From Chloroflexota bacterium (GTDB lineage: Bacteria > Chloroflexota > Dehalococcoidia > Lucifugimonadales > Lucifugimonadaceae), in the NCBI GenBank assembly GCA_002730555.1, contig PCAM01000011.1, positions 1-57,350 of the forward strand: 57,350 bases of DNA, given 5' to 3'. The translations under genes were made by a program, and so were the position numbers. Shown piece by piece: positions 46,989 to 57,350 of this stretch. The notes beneath the pieces are model-generated. The model was given only the letters and a program-made list of their open reading frames with translations. It was not told where the DNA came from and made no database searches. Each line of letters starts with the position of its first letter. Within the stretch, counting starts at the first letter, position 1.

Positions 46989-47316
46989 GAGGTAGGAAAT
47001 CGTATCATCCGCAGTGCGGGTATTACTTGAGGTGTGGGGGTGTGGTGGTTGGTCCGTTGGTACGCCTATATGAGACGCGGTCGCCGTCTCTTGTCATCCT
47101 GGGCATATATGCCAAGAATGAACTTGATTCAGGATCGGAACCTATAGTGGAAGCCCTGTCCGAATTGTCAGACGGCTCTCAAACCCCGATGTGCGTGCGG
47201 CGAGAATCTGTCGATCGTGGATATGAGCGGATCCGGAATCAAGTCCAGGATGGGCGTGTCGGTGCTGTTTTGACCTCCCTCACCTCAAGCCCTTTCCCAG
47301 CGGGAGAGGGGGGCGG
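46989..47316. repeat. Gap with inverted GTCATCC/TTGATTCAGGATC copies
   Basis: No gene is seen. GTCATCCTGGGC...GAACTTGATTCAGGATCGG (about 47092-47138) and its inverted relative CGGATCCGGAATCAAGTCCAGG (about 47229-47253) face each other, and a CCTCACCTCAAGCCCTTTCCC...GGGAGAGGGGG element (47276-47312) touches the rluD stop. An inverted pair could form a long hairpin. Confidence 0.6.
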
Positions 47317-48237
47317 CTACTCCCGCCTCGCCGCGCCCAAACAAAGCTGCAAGTCGTCCGGCAGAGGTGAGGCTAGCTCCAGAGCTTCGCCCGTGATCGG
47401 GTGGGTAAAAGAGAGCAATGATGCGTGGAGGAACTGGCGTGCCAGGCCGCCCAGGCCTTTGGCAGAGCGTCCGTACACCATGTCTCCGACCACCGGGTTG
47501 CCGATGGAGGACAGGTGGACGCGGATCTGGTGGGTTCGGCCGGTGTCCAACTCTAACTCTAAAAGCGTGGTGCGTGACAACCGTTCCAGCACCCGGAAGC
47601 GCGTTCGTGCCTCACGCCCGTCTTCGACTATCGCCTGTCGCTGCCGATTCCCTGGATCACGTCCCAGCGGCGCGTCGATGACGCCCTGCTCCGTCTCCGG
47701 CCCGCCTCGCACGAGCGCCGTGTAGACCCGACGTACACCCCGCTCTCGGATCATTTCGGTCAGAAGTTCATATGCCCCCGCTGTGCGCGCTACGACCAGT
47801 AGGCCGGAGGTGTCGCGGTCGATCCTGTGCACGATGCCCGGGCGTTCCGAATGGCCTACCTCGCGAATCTCCGGATAATCGACCAGCAGCCCGTTGGCCA
47901 GCGTGTCTGACACATGCCCGGGACCGGGGTGGACGGAGAGACCTACCGGCTTGTCCACCACCAGAAGTTGCTCATCTTCAAAGACGACCGCAAACGCCTG
48001 GTGGGACGCCACCAGTTCGGTTTCGTCTTCGGGTTCGGGGATGTCCACCTGGATCTCGGCCCCGGGCAGCACCGGGTGCGAGGGTCGGGTTTCGACAGCG
48101 CCGTCAACGATCACGGCACCCACTTTAACGAGGTGCTGTGCGGCACTCCTGCTCAGATCGGCCACACCCTCCGCAACGCATACATCGAGCCGGCGTTTCT
48201 TTTCGGGTCCCTCAAACCGAAACCGTGACACGGGCAT
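47317..48237 (-). CDS. rluD: 23S rRNA pseudouridine synthase, RluD family
   Basis: 306 residues. An S4 RNA-binding domain (residues 10-75, RRLDVCVAEGVADLSRSAAQ) precedes the synthase core with HRIDRDTSGLLVVART (catalytic Asp) and LDTGRTHQIRVHLSSIGNPV. It makes pseudouridines in helix 69 of 23S rRNA. ATG at 48237 is four bases past the lspA stop, so the two are coupled. lspA-rluD adjacency is common in bacteria. Confidence 0.93.
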   Translation of the reverse strand: MPVSRFRFEGPEKKRRLDVCVAEGVADLSRSAAQHLVKVGAVIVDGAVETRPSHPVLPGAEIQVDIPEPEDETELVASHQAFAVVFEDEQLLVVDKPVGLSVHPGPGHVSDTLANGLLVDYPEIREVGHSERPGIVHRIDRDTSGLLVVARTAGAYELLTEMIRERGVRRVYTALVRGGPETEQGVIDAPLGRDPGNRQRQAIVEDGREARTRFRVLERLSRTTLLELELDTGRTHQIRVHLSSIGNPVVGDMVYGRSAKGLGGLARQFLHASLLSFTHPITGEALELASPLPDDLQLCLGAARRE

Positions 48238-48241
48238 GTCT

Positions 48242-48913
48242 TTAGTCCCGGGACTCGGGTGTGGAGGGCGAACCTTGCTCCGTGGAAGGGCCCATCGACG
48301 GCCTGGCGTCGATGTCCGTGCTCGGTTCCTCTCCCGCCTTTCCGTCACGCCCGCCAAACAGCGTGAAGTACCCGATCAAGGCGGCGATGCCGGTGATGAT
48401 GGCGGAGTCTGCGATGTTGAAGATGGGCCACGGACCGACGTCGATGAAGTCGACCACGTAGCCATGCCTGAACCGGTCCACCAGATTGCCCAGTGCCCCG
48501 CCGAGCTGCAGGCCAAGAGCGACCCGTGTGAACCATGACGCCATCGCAGCTTCGCGGTAGAAATAGACGATGAGGGCCACGGCGCCTATCGACACGAAGG
48601 TCAGCAGCGTCCCGTTGTCCTGGAATAACCCAAAGGCCGTTCCGTCGTTTCGCACGAAGGTGAACCTGAAAAAGCCGTTGTTCGGCCATGACGCGCCTAT
48701 GCCGAGCGAGTTGAGTACCCATTGCTTCGTGATCTGGTCGGCCACAAGCGCTGCTAGGAGAACACCGAGGAGCAGGGGGTCTCGAAACGCCCGCCATGAC
48801 GAGGGGCCAGATCCGCGCCCGCCGTCTTCCGCCAACGGAGCTTTCGAGGGCTCCTGCGGTTTGGGCGACGGTGCCGATTCTTCTTCGGCGCTATGGTGCA
48901 GGGTGTCACTCAT
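48242..48913 (-). CDS. lspA: Lipoprotein signal peptidase
   Basis: Membrane aspartyl protease of 223 residues that cleaves prolipoprotein signal peptides. Four transmembrane helices; the catalytic region GGALGNLVDRFRHGYVVDFI then FNIADSAI holds both Asp residues. Both termini are longer than usual: about 45 polar Ser/Pro/Glu-rich residues at the start and a Ser/Pro-rich tail of about 35, probably cytoplasmic. The rluD gene follows after four bases. Confidence 0.93.
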   Translation of the reverse strand: MSDTLHHSAEEESAPSPKPQEPSKAPLAEDGGRGSGPSSWRAFRDPLLLGVLLAALVADQITKQWVLNSLGIGASWPNNGFFRFTFVRNDGTAFGLFQDNGTLLTFVSIGAVALIVYFYREAAMASWFTRVALGLQLGGALGNLVDRFRHGYVVDFIDVGPWPIFNIADSAIITGIAALIGYFTLFGGRDGKAGEEPSTDIDARPSMGPSTEQGSPSTPESRD

Positions 48914-49046
48914 CTTCTGGAAACGTCGGCCTTTGATCTTTGCGCCGGCGAGATATCGGCGCCTCTATTTGAAGTATATGTACGCGACGGGGAGAATCCC
49001 GACCTGCCGGCGCCGGTAATGACCTCCAAGTTCACGTCCACCGGGT

Positions 49047-49688
49047 TCAGGCCAGCAACACCCCGACCATGAAATCGGCCACGCGATCGCCGATTGCGCC
49101 CTCGTATCCAACCAGCATGTGGTCCGCGCCGTCCAGCGTCTCAAACGTGGCCTGCGACTTCATTCCCGCAACCACCTCAGATAACGCTTCGGGGTCGACC
49201 AGTTTGTCTCTCCCGCCGACCACGAAATAGCGTGGCCGTGCGTCGTTGCCAAGTGTCGAATTCTCGACGGCGGCGACCGGAGGGGATACGAACGCCAGAG
49301 CCCGGGCCGGAACGAGATCCGTTGAGGCCCGGGCGATCGCCGCGCCGCCGAACGAATAACCGGCCACGCCCATCCGGACGCTGTTCACCATCTCCCAGCC
49401 GTCCAGTAGTTGAAGCCCCACGGCAACATCACGCGCCGAGGAATCATTCAGGCCATCTACTTCACGCGGCTGGCGAAAATTGAATCGCAACGACGCGATC
49501 TCGCGCTCCGCCAGCGCCCTGCATATGGCGACCACGACGGACGAATTCATGTCGCCGCCAAACAGCGGGTGTGGATGGCACACTACGACCGCCGGGTAGG
49601 GCACCTCGCCGGGCGAGGGCTGTCCGATCACACCGTCTACCTGGTCACCATCGACCTCGAAGCTGACGGCCGTGTTGCTTATCGGCAC
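49047..49688 (-). CDS. Dienelactone hydrolase-like alpha/beta hydrolase
   Basis: 213 residues. VVVCHPHPLFGGDMNSSVVV, the nucleophile elbow RMGVAGYSFGGAAIA (Ser) and LDGADHMLVGYEG (His) fit the small alpha/beta hydrolases that COG2945 groups; the acid is near GGRDKLVDPEALS. The substrate is unknown. It is alone between lspA and ltaE. ATG at 49688. Confidence 0.82.
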   Translation of the reverse strand: MPISNTAVSFEVDGDQVDGVIGQPSPGEVPYPAVVVCHPHPLFGGDMNSSVVVAICRALAEREIASLRFNFRQPREVDGLNDSSARDVAVGLQLLDGWEMVNSVRMGVAGYSFGGAAIARASTDLVPARALAFVSPPVAAVENSTLGNDARPRYFVVGGRDKLVDPEALSEVVAGMKSQATFETLDGADHMLVGYEGAIGDRVADFMVGVLLA

Positions 49689-49866
49689 GGTTGTCTGACC
49701 TCTCTTCTCTTCGTTTCCCGGTTACGGATGGACCGCGAGTCGCGCTGTTAGAATTACCGCCGATTCCCGCGACGGGAGTCGCAGCTATTCAGGGTACGCC
49801 CTGAAACTAGGGTCCCCGACGAATCACCACCACCGGCGATAACCATCGGCAAAACGAGGATAGCGA

Positions 49867-50910
49867 ATGATCCGCGTTGATCTCCGAAGTGACACCGTAA
49901 GTCAACCCAGCCCTGAGATGCGGAAGGCCATGTACGAGGCCGAGCTGGGCGATGACGTGTACGGCGATGATCCGACCACGAACGCCCTCGAGGCGAAAGC
50001 AGCCGAAATGCTGGGCAAAGAGGCGGCGGTGATAGTCACCTCCGGGACCCAGAGCAACCTGGTTGCCTTGCTGGCGCAGGCCGGCCGGGGGGACACGGTG
50101 CTGCTGGGCACCAAGAGCCACATCCTCAACGCCGAGGCGGGCGGGACATCCGCGCTGGGCGGAATCGTCTTGATGCCGATCCAGAACGATGAGCGCGGGT
50201 TGTTGGACCCGGACGTTATCAAGCTGGCAGCGGCACCGCGCGACCACCACAAAGCGCCGGTAACGGTCTTATGCGTGGAGAATACACAGAACGCGGCTGG
50301 CGGCACTGCGCTCTCGCCGGAAGAGATCAAGGTCATGGCAGACGCCGGTCGACAACACGGTCTGCGCGTCCATATGGACGGAGCGCGGATCTTCAACGCC
50401 GCCGTGGCGCTGGAAACCCCGGCCTCCGAGCTTGCGGCCGATGCCGACACAGTAGGTTTCTGCCTCTCAAAAGGACTCGCCTGCCCCATCGGATCGGTTC
50501 TCTGCGGCGATGCCGATGTGATCCAAGAGGCGCGTCGATGGCGCAAGATGCTGGGCGGAGCGATGCGGCAGGTGGGCGTGATCGCCGCCGCTGGTGTCGT
50601 GGCGCTCGACACTATGATCGACCGCATGGTGGACGACCACGCCAACGCGCGAAAACTTGCGGTCGCGCTGGCCGAGATGCCGGGGATCGATATCGACCTG
50701 ACGACGGTCGAGACCAACATCGTTCGTTTCAGCGTGCCTGCCCACACGGGCATGGAGATCGCCGGCCGGCTTAAAGAAGAGGGCGTTTACATAAACGGCG
50801 GTGACTCCGATCTCCGGTTCGTACCGCACTACGGCATCGACAGCGAAGACGTGGACATCGCCATAAACGCGATGAACAAAGTGATGGCGGAGGTCCCTGT
50901 AGAGCGATGA
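49867..50910 (+). CDS. ltaE: Low-specificity L-threonine aldolase
   Basis: PLP enzyme of 347 residues that splits threonine to glycine and acetaldehyde. Typical segments are VDLRSDTVSQPSPEMRKAMY, DDVYGDDPTTNALEAKAAEM, HMDGARIFNAAVAL (PLP-binding Asp region) and the Lys in FCLSKGLACPIGSVL. A GAGGATAGCG lies upstream of the ATG. The stop overlaps the PFK start by four bases (ATGA), so the two are probably translated together, an unusual pairing. Confidence 0.93.
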   Translation: MIRVDLRSDTVSQPSPEMRKAMYEAELGDDVYGDDPTTNALEAKAAEMLGKEAAVIVTSGTQSNLVALLAQAGRGDTVLLGTKSHILNAEAGGTSALGGIVLMPIQNDERGLLDPDVIKLAAAPRDHHKAPVTVLCVENTQNAAGGTALSPEEIKVMADAGRQHGLRVHMDGARIFNAAVALETPASELAADADTVGFCLSKGLACPIGSVLCGDADVIQEARRWRKMLGGAMRQVGVIAAAGVVALDTMIDRMVDDHANARKLAVALAEMPGIDIDLTTVETNIVRFSVPAHTGMEIAGRLKEEGVYINGGDSDLRFVPHYGIDSEDVDIAINAMNKVMAEVPVER

Positions 50911-52088
50911 CAACGCACAAGGGAACTATCGGGATCCTCACCGGCGGCGGGGATGTGCCGGGGCTCAACCCGGCCATCCGTGCGGTGACGATACGGGCCA
51001 TTGGCGAGGGCTACCGGGTGGTCGGTTTGCGGCGCGGCTGGGCCGGGTTGGTCGATCTGGTCCCGGATAAGGACGCCGACAACAGCCTCAACTTTCAGAT
51101 GCTTGACGAAGGCGTCGTAAACAGGTCCGTCCGCACGGGCGGCACCCTGCTCCACACTTCGCGGACACGACCCAGCCATCTGCCCCGGAAGTCCGTACCG
51201 GCACATCTGACGGGCGAGTATTCCGAAGATGTCAATGATGTCACCGGTGCCGTCCTGAAAAACCTGGACTGGCTGGGGATCGACTACCTCATCCCCATCG
51301 GCGGCGATGACACTCTTAGTTACGCCTATCGCCTCCATACCGAAGGGGTGAAGGTGGTGGCCATCCCGAAGACGATGGACAACGACGTGCCGGGCACCGA
51401 CTACTGCATCGGGTTCGGCACCTGCGTCACGCGCACCATCGAGATGACCCATGCGCTCAGAAGTACGGCGGGGTCGCACGAACGCATCCTGGTGATTGAG
51501 GTTTTCGGTCGCTACGCAGGATTCACGGCGTTGCTTCCTACGATGGCCGGAGCCGCGGACCGCTGCGTCATACCAGAGCAGGAGTTCGAAGTAGAGAAAC
51601 TGACCGAACTCCTGATCCAAGATCGTGATCGAAACCCGAACCGCTACTCCGTGGCGCTGGTCTCGGAGGGGGCGACGATGTCTGGCGAGATGTCGTTTGA
51701 GGGAGAGGGGACGGACCAATACGGCCACCGCAGGCTCGGCGGTATCGGTGACCAGGTGGCGAATCAGATATCTGAACTTTCGGCGGGATTCAACAACGGA
51801 AACCGGATAGAAGCCACCAGCCAACGACTGGGCTACATGGTCCGTTCGGGCGTCCCGGATGCGATCGATTCCGTTGCGCCAATGGCTTTCGGAAACCTAG
51901 CGCTCGATCTTGTGCTCCAGGGCACGCCCGGCAGGCTGGTCAGCGTCAGCCAGGGTGTTTACGGCAACGTCTCGCTGGACGTGGTGCATGGCCCCCACAA
52001 GGTCGTCGACATCGAGAAGTACTACAACACCGAACGACTACGGCCCAACTACGCGACGTTTGACGGCAACCCGCTGTTTTTGTCCTGA
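50907..52088 (+). CDS. pfkA: 6-phosphofructokinase, probably pyrophosphate-dependent
   Basis: 393 residues. It begins GTIGILTGGGDVPGLNPAIR and has the family active-site TMDNDVPGTDYCIGFGT. Two residues that distinguish the phosphate donor are visible: Asp135 in IGGDDTLS where ATP enzymes have Gly (GGDGS), and Lys155 in PKTMDND where ATP enzymes have Gly (PGTIDND), at the same 20-residue spacing as Gly104/Gly124 in E. coli. This predicts PPi as donor, so the reaction may be reversible. GTP/ATP use is not excluded. Confidence 0.9.
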   Translation: MTTHKGTIGILTGGGDVPGLNPAIRAVTIRAIGEGYRVVGLRRGWAGLVDLVPDKDADNSLNFQMLDEGVVNRSVRTGGTLLHTSRTRPSHLPRKSVPAHLTGEYSEDVNDVTGAVLKNLDWLGIDYLIPIGGDDTLSYAYRLHTEGVKVVAIPKTMDNDVPGTDYCIGFGTCVTRTIEMTHALRSTAGSHERILVIEVFGRYAGFTALLPTMAGAADRCVIPEQEFEVEKLTELLIQDRDRNPNRYSVALVSEGATMSGEMSFEGEGTDQYGHRRLGGIGDQVANQISELSAGFNNGNRIEATSQRLGYMVRSGVPDAIDSVAPMAFGNLALDLVLQGTPGRLVSVSQGVYGNVSLDVVHGPHKVVDIEKYYNTERLRPNYATFDGNPLFLS

Positions 52089-52167
52089 GCGGTTGAGGGA
52101 ATTCGCGGTGGTCTCGGTGATCGCCAGTTGATGAGATTGCCAGGAACAGATGGGTTTCAAGAAGCCC

Positions 52168-52215
52168 TGTAGGGGGATAGCGATCCACCCGGGGTGGACT
52201 GCTGCCCACCCCTAC
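52168..52215. repeat. Palindromic repeat after the PFK gene
   Basis: GTAGGGGGATAGCGATCCAC, then GTGGACTGCTGCCCACCCCTAC: an imperfect member of the GTAGGGG...CCCCTAC family, about 80 bp past the PFK stop. Confidence 0.65.
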
Positions 52216-52305
52216 GTTCTCTTGTCGTTGACCCCTAAATGTTGAACCAGTAAGGACCCCAATACATCGGTGAATAGACGTCCAGACTAGGAAGTCGTCG
52301 AGCTG

Positions 52306-52476
52306 ATGCCGGGGATTGTCGGCCGCATCCTGGCCAATCGCGCCATGGGTTCCGAGATGTTCACGATTGTCGAGGCGACGATGGCCTCCGGGGCCGCCAT
52401 CCCGTACCACCGGCACGCCACCGCAGACGGACGGCCAAGCGCGTTGTTGCACGCCCCGGCCCTTCGAGAGCTTTAG
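52306..52476 (+). pseudogene. Truncated cupin fragment
   Basis: A 56-residue frame starting MPGIVGRILANRAMGSEMFT and IVEATMASGAAIPYHRH shows the first half of a cupin: GxxxPYHRH is motif 1 with the HxH metal ligands. After residue 40 the similarity stops and the frame runs into CCTTCGAGAGCTTTAG, a dispersed repeat, ending at TAG 52474-52476. The second cupin motif is missing. The gene was probably cut by repeat insertion or deletion. Confidence 0.6.
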
Positions 52477-52546
52477 GACGCGGTGGCTCGCTTGAAGATC
52501 GTTGGGCTGTCGTTAGATGAGCTCGCTGGGAACGCTCAGCTGCCGC

Positions 52547-52590
52547 CTCACCCCCCTCACCCCGACCCTCTCCCGCCTGGGAGCGGGGGT
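52547..52590. repeat. CTCACCCCGACCCTCTCCC-type element beside rarA
   Basis: CCCCCCTCACCCCGACCCTC, TCCCGCCTGGGAGCGGGGG: a member of the CTCACCCC/GGGAGAGGG family, 22 bp from the rarA stop codon. It has no T run. Confidence 0.65.
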
Positions 52591-52611
52591 ACGTCCCAGA
52601 ACCAATCCGGG

Positions 52612-53961
52612 CTAGTTGTCGTCACGCGGGGGAGTGCCGTAGCGGCCGTCTTTCCAGAGGCGGCGTAGGCGGTCACCTATGCGGGACTCGAAGCCCTGGA
52701 CTCCGGGTTCGTAGTAGCGATGGCCGCGTATGTTTTCGGGTCGATTTTCCATTGCAGCGAAGTTGTCTTCGTAGTCGTGCGAGTACTTGTACCCCTCGCC
52801 GTGTCCCATGTCCTTCATCAGCTTTGTCGGGGCATTGCGCAGGTGCATGGGGACTGGATCGTTTCGTGTGTCACGCACGTCCGCCAAAGCCTTGTTGATC
52901 GCCATGTAGGCCGAGTTGCTCTTCGGAGCGCTGGCCAGGTAGACGGTGGTCTCGGCCAGGATGATGCGGGCCTCCGGCATGCCGATCAGGTGCACCGCTT
53001 GCTGCGCCGCTACTGCCACGCGGATCGCCTGCGGATCGGCCAGTCCCACATCCTCGGCCGAAGCGATCACCAGCCGTCTGGCGATGAACATCAGGTCCTC
53101 GCCGGCGTCCAGCATCCGGGCCAGCCAGTAGAGCGCAGCGTCCGGGTCCGAGCCGCGGATTGACTTGAGGAATGCGGAAATCGTGTCGTAATGGAGGTCG
53201 CCCGTTTTGTCGTAACGGGACTGCTGCTGGACGGCGTTCTCCACCGTTTCTATCGACACCAGCCGGACGCCGTCTTCCGATGGCTCCGTGGAGGCGACCG
53301 CCAGCTCGAGCGAATCGAGGCCGTGCCTGGCGTCGCCGTTAGCCACCCGGATCAGTAGAGCACGTGCCTCGTCCGTGAGGACCGGTTCCGGCTCGCTTCC
53401 CTGTAGTTCCGGGTCTTTCAGCGCACGGTCGATCAGGGCCGAGATGTCATCGTCCGACAGTGACTCCAGACGGAACACCCGGGCGCGTGAGAGCAGAGGG
53501 CCGATCACCTCAAACGAAGGATTCTCAGTGGTGGCGCCGATGAGGGTGATGTTGCCCTCTTCCACATCCGGGAGAAGTGCGTCTTGCTGAGATTTATTGA
53601 AGCGGTGGATCTCGTCGACAAACACGATGGTCTGCCGTCCATCCATACCCAGCCGATCCCGTGCGCCCTGCACGGCGGCGCGGATGTCACGAACGCCCGA
53701 GTTGACTGCACTGATGGTCTCAAAATACGACTGCGTGGCCGATGCGATGACCCTTGCAATGGTGGTCTTGCCGGTGCCGGGCGGACCCCAGAGGATCAAC
53801 GAGCGGATGCGATCTTCTTCGATGGCACGTCTGAGGACCTTGCCCTCGCCCAGGATGTGGTCCTGCCCCATAATCTGTTCCAGCGTCCCCGGCCGCATGC
53901 GCGCTGACAGGGGGGCCGATCGAGTGGCGATCTTCTGGCGTCTGTGGTCGAAGAGGGTCAT
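52612..53961 (-). CDS. rarA: Replication-associated recombination protein A
   Basis: AAA+ clamp-loader-like ATPase (MgsA/WRNIP1 family), 449 residues. Walker A GPPGTGKTT and Walker B IVFVDEIHRFNKSQQDAL are clear, and the C-terminal tetramerisation region with SAPKSNSAYMAINKALADV follows. It acts at stalled replication forks with SSB. Complete; start ATG at 53961 with GGGGGTG upstream that is part of a 14-bp palindrome (53971-53984). Confidence 0.95.
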   Translation of the reverse strand: MTLFDHRRQKIATRSAPLSARMRPGTLEQIMGQDHILGEGKVLRRAIEEDRIRSLILWGPPGTGKTTIARVIASATQSYFETISAVNSGVRDIRAAVQGARDRLGMDGRQTIVFVDEIHRFNKSQQDALLPDVEEGNITLIGATTENPSFEVIGPLLSRARVFRLESLSDDDISALIDRALKDPELQGSEPEPVLTDEARALLIRVANGDARHGLDSLELAVASTEPSEDGVRLVSIETVENAVQQQSRYDKTGDLHYDTISAFLKSIRGSDPDAALYWLARMLDAGEDLMFIARRLVIASAEDVGLADPQAIRVAVAAQQAVHLIGMPEARIILAETTVYLASAPKSNSAYMAINKALADVRDTRNDPVPMHLRNAPTKLMKDMGHGEGYKYSHDYEDNFAAMENRPENIRGHRYYEPGVQGFESRIGDRLRRLWKDGRYGTPPRDDN

Positions 53962-53970
53962 TTGAATTCA

Positions 53971-54114
53971 CCCCCGTTCGGGGGCCGTATACGGAGGCCT
54001 GGTCGCAGCGACCGATGTTGTCGACAACTCCCACGCAGATTCCCGCTAACCTGAGCTAGTCACCGAACCGGCTGTAACTCCGGGACAATATCAATTAATC
54101 CCCCCGAACGGGGG
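53971..54114. repeat. Two reverse-complement 14-bp palindromes bracketing the rarA-smr gap
   Basis: CCCCCGTTCGGGGG (53971-53984) is just before the rarA start and CCCCCGAACGGGGG (54101-54114) touches the Smr stop codon. Each is nearly self-complementary, and the two are exact reverse complements. The gap between them shows no gene. They could be terminator or regulatory hairpins, or the ends of a short inserted element. Confidence 0.6.
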
Positions 54115-54501
54115 TTAACGGCGGTCATCGGGGGGCGGGAGCGGCGCAGCGTTGTGCGAGTTCTTGCGGGTAGCATACCGGTCGCCGGTCTTTAACTCAG
54201 CGATCGTGACCCCGTCGCCGCCCATTCCGTACGCCGCCGGATAGACTTTGTCGACAAGGTCGTGGTCTTTGAGGTGGTCCCGCACGGCGGTCTTGAGCCG
54301 CCCTGATCCGTGCCCGTGAACGACGTGAATGATGGGCGCGTTGGCCGCGAAACAAATCTGAAGGTGCTTGTCCAGGGCGACGATGGCGTCACGCACGAAC
54401 AGGCCGTGGAGATCGATCTTGAAGTCGACGAACGCGGCGGCAAACCCCGGGGTTGGGGCCGGGGGATTACGGACCTTTTTGCGTTTGCGTGCCGGCGACA
54501 T
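54115..54501 (-). CDS. Stand-alone Smr-domain protein
   Basis: 128 residues. A basic N-terminus (MSPARKRKKVRNPPAPTPG) is followed by the Smr domain with the two hallmark motifs DLHG (31-34) and HVVHGHGSGRLKTAVRDHL. Smr domains nick branched or mismatched DNA or cut RNA at collided ribosomes (as in MutS2-Smr). The family includes short one-domain forms like this. It starts two bases from the esterase stop, so both are likely in one transcript. Confidence 0.85.
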   Translation of the reverse strand: MSPARKRKKVRNPPAPTPGFAAAFVDFKIDLHGLFVRDAIVALDKHLQICFAANAPIIHVVHGHGSGRLKTAVRDHLKDHDLVDKVYPAAYGMGGDGVTIAELKTGDRYATRKNSHNAAPLPPPDDRR

Positions 54502-57038
<2,537 letters not shown>

Positions 57039-57170
57039 CGGCGTTCGGCCGGGCTGCGCACTCGTGAAAGTGAGACGCCCGGCCGCTATTACTTTGGAAC
57101 CCCTGGCCGCTCTATAATAGGCGGCTGTGAAGTTTCGGAGACTCCCTTCAATCGTGAAAATCACGTTACC

Positions 57171-57350
57171 GTGTTAACAATCGGCCTTACGGGCGGTATC
57201 GGTTCGGGGAAAAGTGAAGCTTACGGGATTCTGCGGGAACTTGGCGCACTGGTCGTCGACGCCGACATCGTGGGACACGAAACGTATTTGAGGGGCCAGC
57301 CGGCCTGGGGCGAGATAGTCGAATCCTTCGGGAAGAAGGTCATCGGCCCG
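57171..57350 (+). CDS. coaE: Dephospho-CoA kinase, N-terminal part (partial)
   Basis: The first 60 codons of CoaE, cut by the right edge. LTIGLTGGIGSGKSEAYGIL holds the Walker A P-loop, and LGALVVDADIVGHETYLRGQ carries the expected substrate region. It makes the last step of CoA synthesis. GTG at 57171 is the only start in frame; no strong ribosome-binding site is seen. Confidence 0.9.
   Translation, partial: MLTIGLTGGIGSGKSEAYGILRELGALVVDADIVGHETYLRGQPAWGEIVESFGKKVIGP

Noticed and set aside
45762..47030. 422-residue plus-strand frame across gltX
   Set aside because: Antisense shadow of glutamyl-tRNA synthetase; the minus strand has HIGH and KMSKS-type motifs.

Overview
The window looks like a contig from a high-GC, free-living member of the Chloroflexota, most like the SAR202/Dehalococcoidia side. 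This is inferred from gene content, not from a marker-gene tree. The pointers are an F1 ATP synthase block followed by Rex, a DUF503 protein, an HspR-type regulator ahead of grpE-dnaK, a coenzyme F420 reductase, a pyrophosphate-type phosphofructokinase, selA, and many small catabolic enzymes (enolase superfamily, FAH, HpcH/HpaI, DHDPS-like, amidohydrolase, ThuA).

Layout. 1-4.9 kb: end of atpH, then atpA-atpG-atpD-atpC on +. 5.3-10.1 kb: rex (-), DUF503 (+), a 54-residue zinc-ribbon gene (-), then hspR-grpE-dnaK (+) behind a promoter that overlaps a perfect inverted repeat. 10.4-13.5 kb: an AcuC-like deacetylase and an F420:NADPH reductase (-), divergent from an FAH-family hydrolase (+). 13.6-17.9 kb: a zinc-ribbon/MoxR ATPase, a DUF58 protein and a DUF4129 membrane protein. 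17.9-23.5 kb: pyruvate kinase (-), then a coiled-coil zinc-ribbon protein, a serine recombinase without its catalytic serine, RNase P RNA and yvcK (+).

23.5-31.3 kb is a decayed zone. It holds a response-regulator pseudogene, a broken mtnA, and a chimeric AAA-ATPase/vWA pseudogene, among intact thuA, enolase-superfamily, tRNA-Asp and rpoD genes. 31.4-41.3 kb is an accessory metabolic stretch: ACR3 transporter, mtnP, HpcH/HpaI aldolase, cupin, MFS, amidohydrolase, DHDPS-like lyase, alpha/beta hydrolase. Its intergenic gaps carry dispersed palindromic repeats. 41.5-49.7 kb runs mostly on -: lspA-rluD-gltX-rpsU-purQ, a glutaredoxin-like frame with no start codon, and an MMPL transporter. 49.9-57.3 kb: threonine aldolase coupled to a PPi-type phosphofructokinase (+), a truncated cupin, rarA, Smr, an esterase and selA (-), and the start of coaE (+).

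No CRISPR array, phage module or insertion-sequence transposase was seen. The most notable items are the recombinase with lost catalytic residues beside rnpB, the HspR promoter/operator, the zinc-ribbon-MoxR fusion, the PPi-type PFK, the chimeric pseudogene, two unassigned structured intergenic regions, and the repeat families.
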